Shown: positions 1 through 6,326, counted from the first letter of the stretch. The stretch: 7,179 bases of DNA from Candidatus Cloacimonadota bacterium (GCA_011372345.1 DRTC01000591.1:1-7179), one strand, 5' to 3'. Program-made: numbers and translations. Notes: generated by a model not told the origin, from the sequence alone.

Positions 1-1
1 G

Positions 2-199
2 AAAAATAAATTTAAAAATCAAAAAATATTTCTTAAATATGATAAAATTAAATATGATGATGATAACAACTTACTGTGTTATGTTTACTTGAGAAACAAA
101 ACTTTTATCAATGCTCATCTTATAAAAACCGGTTTAGTAACTGTCGATACTTCTTATGATTATAAAAATTTGGAAAAATTAAAAAAAATGGAGTTATAA
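2..199 (+). CDS. C-terminal fragment of a protein with a staphylococcal-nuclease-like tail
   Basis: This frame is open from the left edge and ends at TAA 197-199, giving 65 residues; the start lies outside the window. The segment reading LCYVYLRNKTFINAHLIKTG resembles the part of thermonuclease (SNase, OB-fold) domains where a 'Y-V-Y-L-x-(D/N)-G/K-x-F-x-N-x-x-L-(I/V)-x-x-G' pattern precedes the last helix. The catalytic Arg/Glu residues of a true SNase would lie further upstream and cannot be checked. The tail then continues VDTSYDYKNLEKLKKMEL. The next gene looks like a restriction endonuclease, so this could be the end of a DNA methyltransferase carrying an SNase-like C-terminal domain, an arrangement I recall but cannot verify here. 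A stand-alone nuclease is the alternative. The fold resemblance is fairly clear; the identity of the whole protein is unknown. Confidence 0.6.
   Translation, partial: KNKFKNQKIFLKYDKIKYDDDNNLLCYVYLRNKTFINAHLIKTGLVTVDTSYDYKNLEKLKKMEL
190..193 (+). promoter_or_regulatory. Shine-Dalgarno-like GGAG before the endonuclease frame
   Basis: GGAG lies inside the last codons of the upstream gene. The first codon after that gene's TAA in the same frame is ATA at 200-202, six nucleotides downstream, which is an ideal spacing. The usable standard starts, TTG 218 and ATG 230, are about 24 and 36 nt away, too far for this site. It therefore favours an ATA start or suggests an ATG that was changed to ATA. 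Confidence 0.4.
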
Positions 200-217
200 A
201 TAGCAAAAGAATGGATA

Positions 218-829
218 TTGAATAGTGCGATGAACAGATTTCAACTTAATTTTAAGAGGAATGTGGGAGCTGTATCAGCCGAAATTAGAAACTGTCAGCC
301 TAAAAGTATTGAAGATTGGAAAGAGTATTATTTCGATAATGTAAGACCAAAACAACATATTGAAGATTTAGGGAAGAAATTATACATTAAAATAACAGAA
401 GTAATATCTGCTGAAGTTGAAGATATAACTGAAGAAGATTGTATCGATTATATGTTACATATGGTGATCGATAGAACTTTTGACGGATTTATGACAGAAA
501 TCAAGACTGTTTATGGTCAATTACAAGTCGATATTCCTTATAAAATCGAGCCTGCTCCTGATGAATGGGATAGACTTTTCAATGTTGATTTTTACATTAA
601 AATTAATGATGCTTATATTGGATTACAAATTAAACCTGTTAGTGATGTATCACAAATTCCTGAAATATATAAAGAACGAAAATTGCAAATGAAAACACAC
701 CTTGAATTCACAAAAAAATTCGGAGGTAAAGTGTTTTATATTTATTCAACCAAAGTTGGGAAAAAAAAGGAAATTCAGAACAAAGATGTTATTGAAGATA
801 TTCTATCTGAAATCAAAAAGCTTTCATAG
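218..829 (+). CDS. putative type II restriction endonuclease (PD-(D/E)xK-like core)
   Basis: A 203-residue soluble protein when started at TTG 218; ATG 230 (M5) is the first ATG. No signal peptide or membrane segment is visible. The central part holds a plausible PD-(D/E)xK nuclease core: DEWDRLFNVDFYI, with Asp124 on a predicted strand, then a turn and GLQIKP with Gln137 and Lys139, that is D-x12-Q-I-K. Glu116 or Asp118 could complete the metal site. Upstream lies an acidic helical region (about residues 45-100). The short length, single domain and place behind another nucleic-acid-related gene suit a type II restriction enzyme. I cannot name its family or recognition site with certainty; an archaeal-type 'Mja' enzyme class came to mind but I could not confirm it. 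The start is unclear: the same frame reads IAKEWI between the previous TAA and TTG 218, behind a good GGAG. The gene is strikingly A+T-rich, suggesting transfer. Confidence 0.6.
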   Translation: MNSAMNRFQLNFKRNVGAVSAEIRNCQPKSIEDWKEYYFDNVRPKQHIEDLGKKLYIKITEVISAEVEDITEEDCIDYMLHMVIDRTFDGFMTEIKTVYGQLQVDIPYKIEPAPDEWDRLFNVDFYIKINDAYIGLQIKPVSDVSQIPEIYKERKLQMKTHLEFTKKFGGKVFYIYSTKVGKKKEIQNKDVIEDILSEIKKLS

Positions 830-931
830 AAGAACTTATAACACAATTTTTTCAAAATAATTTTATAATTTGATAAATCTTACAAAATTCTAAATTTTAA
901 GAAACTTTATAAATGTACAAAAGGAAAACAT

Positions 932-3124
932 ATGAATCCAATTTACCTTGATTACAATGCCACTACTCCGATAGATCCGGAAGTTATAGCCGCAATGAAA
1001 CCTTATCTCGATCAATATTTCGGCAATCCTTCTTCCTCTCATTTTTTTGGAATTCAGACCAGAAAAGCAGTGGAAACAGCCCGGAAACAGATCGCGGAAA
1101 TGATAAACTGTTATCAGGATGAAATCATTTTTACCAGCGGAGGAACAGAATCAAATAATTATGCTATTAAGGGAATTGCTTCTGCCAATCGTGATAAAGG
1201 AAATCATATTATCACTTCGAGCATCGAACATCCGGCTGTAATCGAAGTCTGTAAATTCCTGGAAACGGAAGGCTTTCAGATAACATATTTACCGGTCGAT
1301 GAATTTGGTTTGATCGATGTCGAAGATGTCAGAAAAGCTATTAAATCACAAACAATTTTGATCTCGATCATGCATGCCAACAACGAAGTCGGGACGATTC
1401 AACCGATATCCGAAATTGCCCGGATTGCAAAAAGCAATAATATTTTTTTGCACACGGATGCTGCTCAATCGATGGGAAAAATTCCGGTAAAAGTCGATGA
1501 ACTTGGAATCGATCTGCTCTCGATTGCCGGTCATAAACTTTATGCTCCCAAAGGAATTGGAGCATTATTTATCAAACGAGGAACAAAACTCGCAAAACTT
1601 ATGCACGGAGCAGATCATGAGCAGAATTTACGAGCTGGAACCGAAAATGTCCTTGAAATTGTAGGACTGGGAAAAGCCTGCAAAATTGCAGCGCGCGATC
1701 TTTCTGAAAATATGATTCATCTAAAAAAAATGAGAGATAAGTTGCATCAAGGATTATTGGAAAAATTCCCGGAATTAAAACTGAACGGACATCCAGAGAC
1801 GCGGTTGCCGAATACTTTGAGCATCGCTTTTCCCAATATCGAAGCAAATCTCATTTTATCAGAAATGGAAGGAGTTGCTGCTTCTGCCGGAGCTGCCTGT
1901 CATTCTGATTCGATAGATGTTTCTCCTGTTCTTTCTGCGATGAAAGTTCCCTTGGATTATGCAATGGGAACGATCAGGTTCTCAACCGGAAAAATGACCA
2001 GTGAAGAGAAAATAAAAAAAGCAGTTGAAATTATTTCGGATGTGATCCAAAAACTTAAGCCTGACGCAAAAACATCCATCATTTCCGACAAAATCAAAAT
2101 GACTCATTATACAGCAGGTTTGGGTTGTGCCTGCAAATTACGACCGCAAGCACTGGAAAAAATCTTACGAACTTTAGCTCCGATCACCGATCCAAATGTT
2201 CTGGTGGGAACGAATACTGCCGATGATGCTGCTGTTTACCTGCTCGATGAAAATACGGCAATTGTACAGACTGTTGACTTTTTTACTCCTATCATCGATG
2301 ATCCTTATCAATTCGGAGCAATTACAGCAGCAAATGCTTTAAGCGATATTTACGCAATGGGAGCAAAACCTTTGTTTGCTTTGAATATCGTCGGTTTTCC
2401 TTCCAATCGTTTACCAATGGATGTTCTCAAACAAATGCTTTTGGGAGCTCAAGACAAAGCAGCAGAAGCCGGAATAAGCATTATCGGAGGTCATACGATC
2501 GATGATCCGGAACCGAAATACGGACTGGTCGTTCTGGGAATTGTTCATCCCGATAAAATCCTGACAAATTCCAAAGCAGAGCCGGGAGATAAAATTATTT
2601 TGACAAAACCGATAGGTCTTGGAATTATCAGCACAGCTTTGAAAAGAGGATTTGCGGATGAAAAAACTCAAGAAAAAGTTTATAGAATAATGAGTGATCT
2701 GAATAAAAAAGCAGCAGAAATTATGAGTAAATTCCCGGTAAATTCCTGCACCGATGTAACCGGATTCGGTCTTCTCGGTCATTTAATGGAAATGACCAAA
2801 GCGAGCAAAGTTGATGCGGAGCTGTTTCTAAAGGATGTTCCCATAATTCCGGAAGCAATGGAATTTATTACAGGAAATATCATTCCGGGAGGAACGAAGA
2901 ATAACCTGGATTATGTTTCTGATTATGTGATCTGGAATGAAAAAATATCTCATCCGGAAAAAATAATTCTCTGCGATGCCCAAACTTCCGGCGGATTGCT
3001 GATTTCCATTAAACCGGATTTTGCAGAAAAAATGTTGACGGAACTTCATAATAACGGGATCAACGATTCTGCGATCATTGGAAGTTTTATTGGAAATGGA
3101 GAAGGAAAGATTTTAGTAAAATAA
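932..3124 (+). CDS. selD: NifS/selenocysteine lyase-selenophosphate synthetase fusion protein
   Basis: Residues 1-378 are a class V aminotransferase-fold PLP enzyme of the NifS/IscS/SCLY group. They show GGTES at 70-74, His100, DAAQ at 176-179, the PLP lysine in GHK (Lys202), RAGTEN, and the loop cysteine Cys323 in SAGAACHSD. The enzyme removes S from Cys or Se from selenocysteine. The GAACHSD...SPVL...VP stretch resembles animal selenocysteine lyase. Residues 390-730 are a full-length SelD (about 341 residues, the family norm), which makes selenophosphate from selenide and ATP. Present are Cys399 and Cys401 with Lys402 in GLGCACK, and Asp431/432, Asp472 and Asp608 at the Mg-binding motifs (DDAAVY, SDIYAMG, TDVTGFG), plus DAQTSGGLL. 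The catalytic position is Cys, not Sec. The linker is only about 12 residues and there is no internal stop. The start is ATG with AAGGA at 921-925, 6 nt upstream. It probably hands selenide from one domain to the other in the cytoplasm, for selenocysteine or selenouridine synthesis. It appears to head the operon with the two genes that follow. Confidence 0.95.
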   Translation: MNPIYLDYNATTPIDPEVIAAMKPYLDQYFGNPSSSHFFGIQTRKAVETARKQIAEMINCYQDEIIFTSGGTESNNYAIKGIASANRDKGNHIITSSIEHPAVIEVCKFLETEGFQITYLPVDEFGLIDVEDVRKAIKSQTILISIMHANNEVGTIQPISEIARIAKSNNIFLHTDAAQSMGKIPVKVDELGIDLLSIAGHKLYAPKGIGALFIKRGTKLAKLMHGADHEQNLRAGTENVLEIVGLGKACKIAARDLSENMIHLKKMRDKLHQGLLEKFPELKLNGHPETRLPNTLSIAFPNIEANLILSEMEGVAASAGAACHSDSIDVSPVLSAMKVPLDYAMGTIRFSTGKMTSEEKIKKAVEIISDVIQKLKPDAKTSIISDKIKMTHYTAGLGCACKLRPQALEKILRTLAPITDPNVLVGTNTADDAAVYLLDENTAIVQTVDFFTPIIDDPYQFGAITAANALSDIYAMGAKPLFALNIVGFPSNRLPMDVLKQMLLGAQDKAAEAGISIIGGHTIDDPEPKYGLVVLGIVHPDKILTNSKAEPGDKIILTKPIGLGIISTALKRGFADEKTQEKVYRIMSDLNKKAAEIMSKFPVNSCTDVTGFGLLGHLMEMTKASKVDAELFLKDVPIIPEAMEFITGNIIPGGTKNNLDYVSDYVIWNEKISHPEKIILCDAQTSGGLLISIKPDFAEKMLTELHNNGINDSAIIGSFIGNGEGKILVK

Positions 3125-3142
3125 TTTTAATCGGATATTTTT

Positions 3143-4456
3143 ATGAACAAAAACACAATCAAAGTTTTATTGATCGAAGATGACATCGTTGACCAGACGG
3201 CGTTCAAACGACTGGTTGAAAAAGAAGATTTACCTTACGATTATGAAATTGCCAATTCAGTTGCTAACGCAAAAGCAAAACTTACCAAGAAGAAATACGA
3301 TATTGTGGTTGCAGATTATCATCTCGGAGACGGAACTGCTTTTGAAATTTTCCCCTTTCTAAAGAAAACTCCTTTTATTTTTATTACCGGTGAAGGTGAT
3401 GAAGAAATTGCAGTGAAAGCCCTCAAGGCAGGAGCCTTTCATTACCAGGTTAAAGATCGAGAAAGAAATTATTTAAAGGTTCTGCCCTCTTCTATCAATA
3501 AAGCATTGATCCATAAAAGAACAGAAGATGAGCGACAAAAAGTTCTTAAAGAATTAAGAAGAAGTGAAGCAAAACACAGAATTCTTCTAAAAAGCATTAT
3601 TTCTCCGGTTCTGGCTTTATGGGAAGATCAGAAGATCTTCTATTGCAATAATGCCTATGCGGAATTTGTTGGAAAAACGGTTAAAGAACTGGAAGGGAAA
3701 AACTTGCTGGAGATTTTTCCTGAATTGGAAAAAACCAGATTATACGAATCAATACTGAAAGTTTTCAAAACCGGTATAAAAAAGGAAACTGAGGAAAAAA
3801 TCGGAGATAAATTCATTCATACCCGAATCTACCGGACTCCCTGGGGAATTTTATTGATTGCTAATGACATCACGAATAGAAAAAATTCTGAAAATGAAAT
3901 CAGGGCAAAAAATAAAGAACTCCGGGAAGCCTACAAAAAATTAAGCAAATTAGCCCGAACAGACCTGCTCCCAAATCTTGGCAACCGCCGTGAACTGCTG
4001 GAAAAAATCCAAGCTGAAATCAATCGTTTTGAAAGAAAGAAAAATCCTTTTATCATTATTCTTGGCGATATCGACGATTTCAAATCGATAAATGACAATT
4101 TTGGTCATGATGCTGGAGATTATGTTCTCAAAACGATTTCCAAATTGATGAAATCCAATTTGCGAAAACAGGATGTAATCAGTCGTTGGGGTGGCGAGGA
4201 ATTTTTATTCCTGCTTCCTGAAACAGATCTCACCAGCGGGAAACGAATTTCTGAAAGAATGAGAAAAAATATCGAAAATTATCCTTTTCATTTTAAGGAC
4301 AAAAAAATAAATGTAACCATAACTTTTGGAGTAAGTATTTTTGATAAAATAATGAATATCGACGAATGCTTTATAATGGCTGATAAAGCTTTATATAAAG
4401 GTAAGATCAGTGGAAAAAATTGTGTTGTTTCAGCAAATGAAAGAATAGAAAAATGA
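3143..4456 (+). CDS. response regulator diguanylate cyclase, REC-PAS-GGDEF
   Basis: A 437-residue cytoplasmic signalling protein without membrane segments. Residues 5-122 are a receiver domain with acidic pocket Glu12/Asp13/Asp14, phosphoacceptor Asp58 in VVADYHLGDG, Thr82 and Lys104. Residues 147-243 are a PAS-like sensor; its ligand cannot be read from the sequence. Residues 243-271 form a charged helical, coiled-coil-like linker. Residues 272-437 are a GGDEF domain: metal-binding Asp309 in GDIDDFKSIND, active site GGEEF at 350-354, and an intact inhibitory I-site RxxD (Arg341-Asp344). It should therefore make cyclic di-GMP from GTP with product inhibition. The opening motif, usually DxLTGLxNRR, reads DLLPNLGNRR (274-283), a small departure. 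No partner histidine kinase lies in the window. It begins 18 nt after selD with only a weak CGGAT upstream, and its stop overlaps the rnz start, so it is probably co-transcribed and translationally coupled. Function in the cell is unknown. Confidence 0.93.
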   Translation: MNKNTIKVLLIEDDIVDQTAFKRLVEKEDLPYDYEIANSVANAKAKLTKKKYDIVVADYHLGDGTAFEIFPFLKKTPFIFITGEGDEEIAVKALKAGAFHYQVKDRERNYLKVLPSSINKALIHKRTEDERQKVLKELRRSEAKHRILLKSIISPVLALWEDQKIFYCNNAYAEFVGKTVKELEGKNLLEIFPELEKTRLYESILKVFKTGIKKETEEKIGDKFIHTRIYRTPWGILLIANDITNRKNSENEIRAKNKELREAYKKLSKLARTDLLPNLGNRRELLEKIQAEINRFERKKNPFIIILGDIDDFKSINDNFGHDAGDYVLKTISKLMKSNLRKQDVISRWGGEEFLFLLPETDLTSGKRISERMRKNIENYPFHFKDKKINVTITFGVSIFDKIMNIDECFIMADKALYKGKISGKNCVVSANERIEK

Positions 4457-5451
4457 TAATTCAGTTTTTAGGAACATCCGCAGCAGTTCCAACAAAAGAA
4501 AGAAATTTACCGGGAATCATCCTGAAATTTGAGCAAACTCCGGATTGGATGCTTTTCGATTGTGGTGAAGGAACTCAATATCAGCTTCTTCATACAAATT
4601 ATTCCTTACCAAAATTAAGTCATATTTTTATCTCTCATCTGCATGGAGATCATGTGTTCGGAATTTTTGGATTACTGGCAACAAGAAACATGAACAATGC
4701 CCAAAATCCTCTGACAATCGTAGGTCCAAAAGGAATAAAAAAACTCCTGAATTCAGTTTTTAAGATCGTGGAAAACCGCTTCGATTACAAAATAAATTTT
4801 TATGAAATATCTTCTGAAAACACTGATTTCCAGATCCCTCATGCAGAAATTAAAATCATTCCTCTTGCTCACTCTATCCCTTCTTATGCTTTTTTGATCC
4901 GGGAAGAAGAAAAACCAGGCAAGTTTAATGTAGAAAAAGCAAAAAGTATGGGAATCTCTCCAGGTCCTGTTTTCGGAAGATTGAAAAGAGGAGAAAAAGT
5001 TGAATTGGAAAAAGGAAAAATTCTTGATGGTAACGATTTTGTCGAGAAACCGGTTCCCGGAAGAAAGATCATAATTGCCGGCGATAACAGTAAACCGGAA
5101 ATCCTTTCTCCTTATCTAAAAAACTGCAATCTGCTGGTTCATGAAGCGACTTTTACCAACGAGATCAAGGAGAAGATCAAAGACGATTATTTTCATGCGA
5201 CTGCTCTTCAAGTTGCCAAAGTTTCAGAAAGAGTGCATTTAAAAAACTTTATTTTAACTCATTTCAGTGCCAGGTTTTCCAATAATTATTCCAAAACAGA
5301 AAATGATCTTAAGAAAATGCGGGAAGAAGTGGAATCAGTATTTTCAGGAAAATTCTTTCTCGCTAATGATCTTGACTTATTCCAGTTGGATATGAATAAA
5401 ATCCTTTCAAAAATAAATTCGAGAAAAACTTCTGATATTATTGCCGGATAA
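4453..5451 (+). CDS. rnz: ribonuclease Z (tRNA 3'-processing endonuclease)
   Basis: This metallo-beta-lactamase-fold enzyme cuts the 3' trailer from precursor tRNAs. All hallmarks of the long bacterial form are visible: PxKxRN at 13-18 (PTKERN, linked to cleavage after the discriminator base), FDCGEGTQ, the zinc motif HLHGDH (His62, His64, Asp66, His67), His140, Asp211 in AGDN, the HEAT motif at 230-233, His248 (HAT instead of the common HST) and His270 in LTHFSARF. The glycine/proline-rich exosite arm that grips tRNA spans about 150-190, with GISPGPVFGRLKRGE as its core. The family core ends near residue 315, leaving a tail of about 17 residues, so 332 residues is slightly longer than the usual 305-310. 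The start ATG shares the ATGA overlap with the preceding stop, which suggests translational coupling; no strong separate ribosome-binding site is seen. Presence of PxKxRN suggests that many tRNA genes here lack an encoded CCA. Confidence 0.95.
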   Translation: MIIQFLGTSAAVPTKERNLPGIILKFEQTPDWMLFDCGEGTQYQLLHTNYSLPKLSHIFISHLHGDHVFGIFGLLATRNMNNAQNPLTIVGPKGIKKLLNSVFKIVENRFDYKINFYEISSENTDFQIPHAEIKIIPLAHSIPSYAFLIREEEKPGKFNVEKAKSMGISPGPVFGRLKRGEKVELEKGKILDGNDFVEKPVPGRKIIIAGDNSKPEILSPYLKNCNLLVHEATFTNEIKEKIKDDYFHATALQVAKVSERVHLKNFILTHFSARFSNNYSKTENDLKKMREEVESVFSGKFFLANDLDLFQLDMNKILSKINSRKTSDIIAG

Positions 5452-5535
5452 TTGCGGGAAAAATGGATAAAATATGAGTCCACTCTAAAAAGGCAATAAT
5501 TTGGAATATGTATGAAATTTTGCACGAAATTTGGA

Positions 5536-5551
5536 AACTGATGAATCAGTT
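5536..5551. repeat. hairpin 1 inside the MITE-like element
   Basis: AACTGAT (5536-5542) is separated by GA from its exact complement ATCAGTT (5545-5551). It forms a 7-bp stem, or 6 bp with a TGAA tetraloop. It is the first of three hairpins between the terminal repeats. Confidence 0.55.
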
Positions 5552-5569
5552 AATGACTTCTATTTTCTT

Positions 5570-5599
5570 ATTAACCACCAACTTAAGTTGGTGGTTAAT
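5570..5599. repeat. perfect 30-nt palindrome inside the MITE-like element
   Basis: The sequence from A5570 to T5599 is a perfect palindrome centred on CTTAAG; the left half reads ATTAACCACCAACTT. As a folded strand it gives a stem of about 13 bp with a TTAA loop. It lies in the middle of the element. No T-run follows it, so an intrinsic terminator is unlikely in this orientation. Such a palindrome is typical of REP-like or IS200/IS605-type ends, but also of MITE interiors. Confidence 0.8.
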
Positions 5600-5617
5600 G
5601 AAACAGGAAAAAGTATT

Positions 5618-5633
5618 AACCGTTTTAACGGTT
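5618..5633. repeat. hairpin 3 inside the MITE-like element
   Basis: AACCGTT (5618-5624) and AACGGTT (5627-5633) are exact complements with two bases between. The stem is followed by TCTAATTTTATT, which gives it a weak terminator-like look, although the T tract is interrupted. It is the last of the three internal hairpins. Confidence 0.55.
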
Positions 5634-5680
5634 TCTAATTTTATTGAATTTGACCTTTTTAGAGTGGGCTCAAATATAAA

Positions 5681-5685
5681 AAGGA
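5681..5685 (+). promoter_or_regulatory. ribosome-binding site AAGGA that fixes the start at 5694
   Basis: AAGGA lies 8 nt before ATG 5694 and directly after the AAATAT duplication. It decides the start: the in-frame ATG at 5508 lies within the mobile-like element, and only from 5694 does the protein begin with a proper signal peptide. Confidence 0.75.
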
Positions 5686-5693
5686 ATAATCTG

Positions 5694-6305
5694 ATGTTAA
5701 AGAAAAACTTAATAATATTAATTCTGCTCATATTCATCTTCCTTCCAAATATTGCTCGTTCGCTTTCATTTCGGGGAATTGTTACTTCTGCAGCTTATTT
5801 CCCCGGATATCCAAAATATCAATTCAATAGTCCTGTGATCGGATTCAAGACAAAATTAGATATTTTAAATATTTATGAATATTGGGGAATCGGAGGTTCT
5901 GCTTTTCTCAAAATCGTCAGTTATCATGCTTACTTTCAAAACCTGCAATATTACCAGTTATACCTCCATCGTTTCTGGAATATTAGAACAGAAGGTTCTT
6001 ATTTTCTGCACGGATTCTTCACCGGGATCAAGCAGACAAACCTGGAATATGAAGATTATCAAACTCATCTTAAGGCAGAAGTTTCTATGACCAGACCACT
6101 TTTTGGTTATTGTTTTTCAACCGAAGTTTTTGGAGCATCATTAGATTGGACTCAAACCGAAAATCGTAAATCAAAATGGGAATGGGAGATCAAAAGCAGG
6201 AATTCTCGGGGATTGATCCTCCAGATTGGCGGAAGTTTAAAAGGTCCGGTTTCCGGTGTAAAATCAGATTTTCATATTTATACTGGTTATGAATTTGGTT
6301 TTTAG
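5694..6305 (+). CDS. secreted protein, probable small outer-membrane beta-barrel
   Basis: A 203-residue hypothetical protein. The start at ATG 5694 is chosen because it gives a classic signal peptide: MLKK, then a hydrophobic core of about 14 residues rich in Ile/Leu/Phe, then NIARSLS with likely cleavage near residue 25. The open frame extends upstream to 5508, but that part is the non-coding element. The mature part is rich in Tyr, Phe and Trp, has alternating polar/hydrophobic stretches and many Gly turns, and ends YTGYEFGF with a terminal Phe. That ending is the beta-signal used by the BAM complex for outer-membrane barrels. At about 180 mature residues it would suit an eight-stranded barrel. 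No lipobox is seen (no Cys after the signal). I do not recognise the family and assign no specific function. It probably once followed rnz closely. Confidence 0.7.
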   Translation: MLKKNLIILILLIFIFLPNIARSLSFRGIVTSAAYFPGYPKYQFNSPVIGFKTKLDILNIYEYWGIGGSAFLKIVSYHAYFQNLQYYQLYLHRFWNIRTEGSYFLHGFFTGIKQTNLEYEDYQTHLKAEVSMTRPLFGYCFSTEVFGASLDWTQTENRKSKWEWEIKSRNSRGLILQIGGSLKGPVSGVKSDFHIYTGYEFGF

Positions 6306-6308
6306 TAG

Positions 6309-6326
6309 TTCGGAACTTGTTCCGAA
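6309..6326. repeat. 8-bp hairpin with CUUG loop between two genes
   Basis: TTCGGAAC (6309-6316) and GTTCCGAA (6319-6326) are exact complements around TT, so the RNA would form a stem closed by a CUUG-type tetraloop, known to be very stable. It begins 3 nt after the stop of the barrel gene and ends 10 nt before the ATG of the next gene. No T-run follows, so it is not a standard terminator. It may be a REP-like unit, an RNA-stability element, or a brake on translation of the next gene. Confidence 0.6.

Larger units (their letters stand above)
5476..5671. mobile_element. MITE-like non-coding element with terminal inverted repeats and AAATAT duplication
   Basis: A 196-bp element bounded by inverted repeats: the left end 5476-5493 reads GAGTCCACTCTAAAAAGG, and the complement of the right end 5654-5671 reads the same except C for T at base 4 (17 of 18). 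The six bases AAATAT abut both ends exactly (5470-5475 and 5672-5677), as a target-site duplication would. The inside has no credible coding sequence but holds three hairpins (5536-5551, 5570-5599, 5618-5633). Small size, terminal inverted repeats, a duplication and no transposase are the defining traits of a MITE mobilised in trans. Without the insert and one AAATAT, rnz and the next gene would be about 40 nt apart, so it probably landed inside an operon, just upstream of the next ribosome-binding site. The family of the matching transposase is not recognised. An alternative is a structured RNA leader with a long closing stem. Confidence 0.7.

Noticed and set aside
864..869. Exact TATAAT in the gap before the selD fusion, a possible -10 box.
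   Set aside because: No acceptable -35 box at 16-18 nt upstream, and such a match is expected by chance in this A+T-rich gap; a promoter is likely here but this position is not supported.
2090..2125. Separate internal start for a stand-alone SelD at ATG 2099.
   Set aside because: No Shine-Dalgarno site precedes it and the frame is continuous from the NifS domain; a low-level internal start cannot be excluded but is not supported.
2411..2782. A 123-residue open frame on the minus strand.
   Set aside because: It lies entirely within the well-supported SelD domain and shows no recognisable motif; it is a shadow.
5570..5640. Intrinsic terminator after rnz.
   Set aside because: The central palindrome has no U-tract and the tract after the third hairpin is broken; the inverted ends and duplication explain the region better as a mobile element.
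5650..5680. Outward promoter formed by TTGACC at the right end of the element and TATAAA after it.
   Set aside because: Spacing is 19 nt and the start of transcription would fall after the AAGGA ribosome-binding site, so it could not serve the barrel gene properly.
5508..5693. N-terminal extension of the barrel-like protein to the ATG at 5508.
   Set aside because: This stretch is almost wholly inside the inverted-repeat element, its translation is driven by palindromes, and the signal peptide and AAGGA site place the start at 5694.
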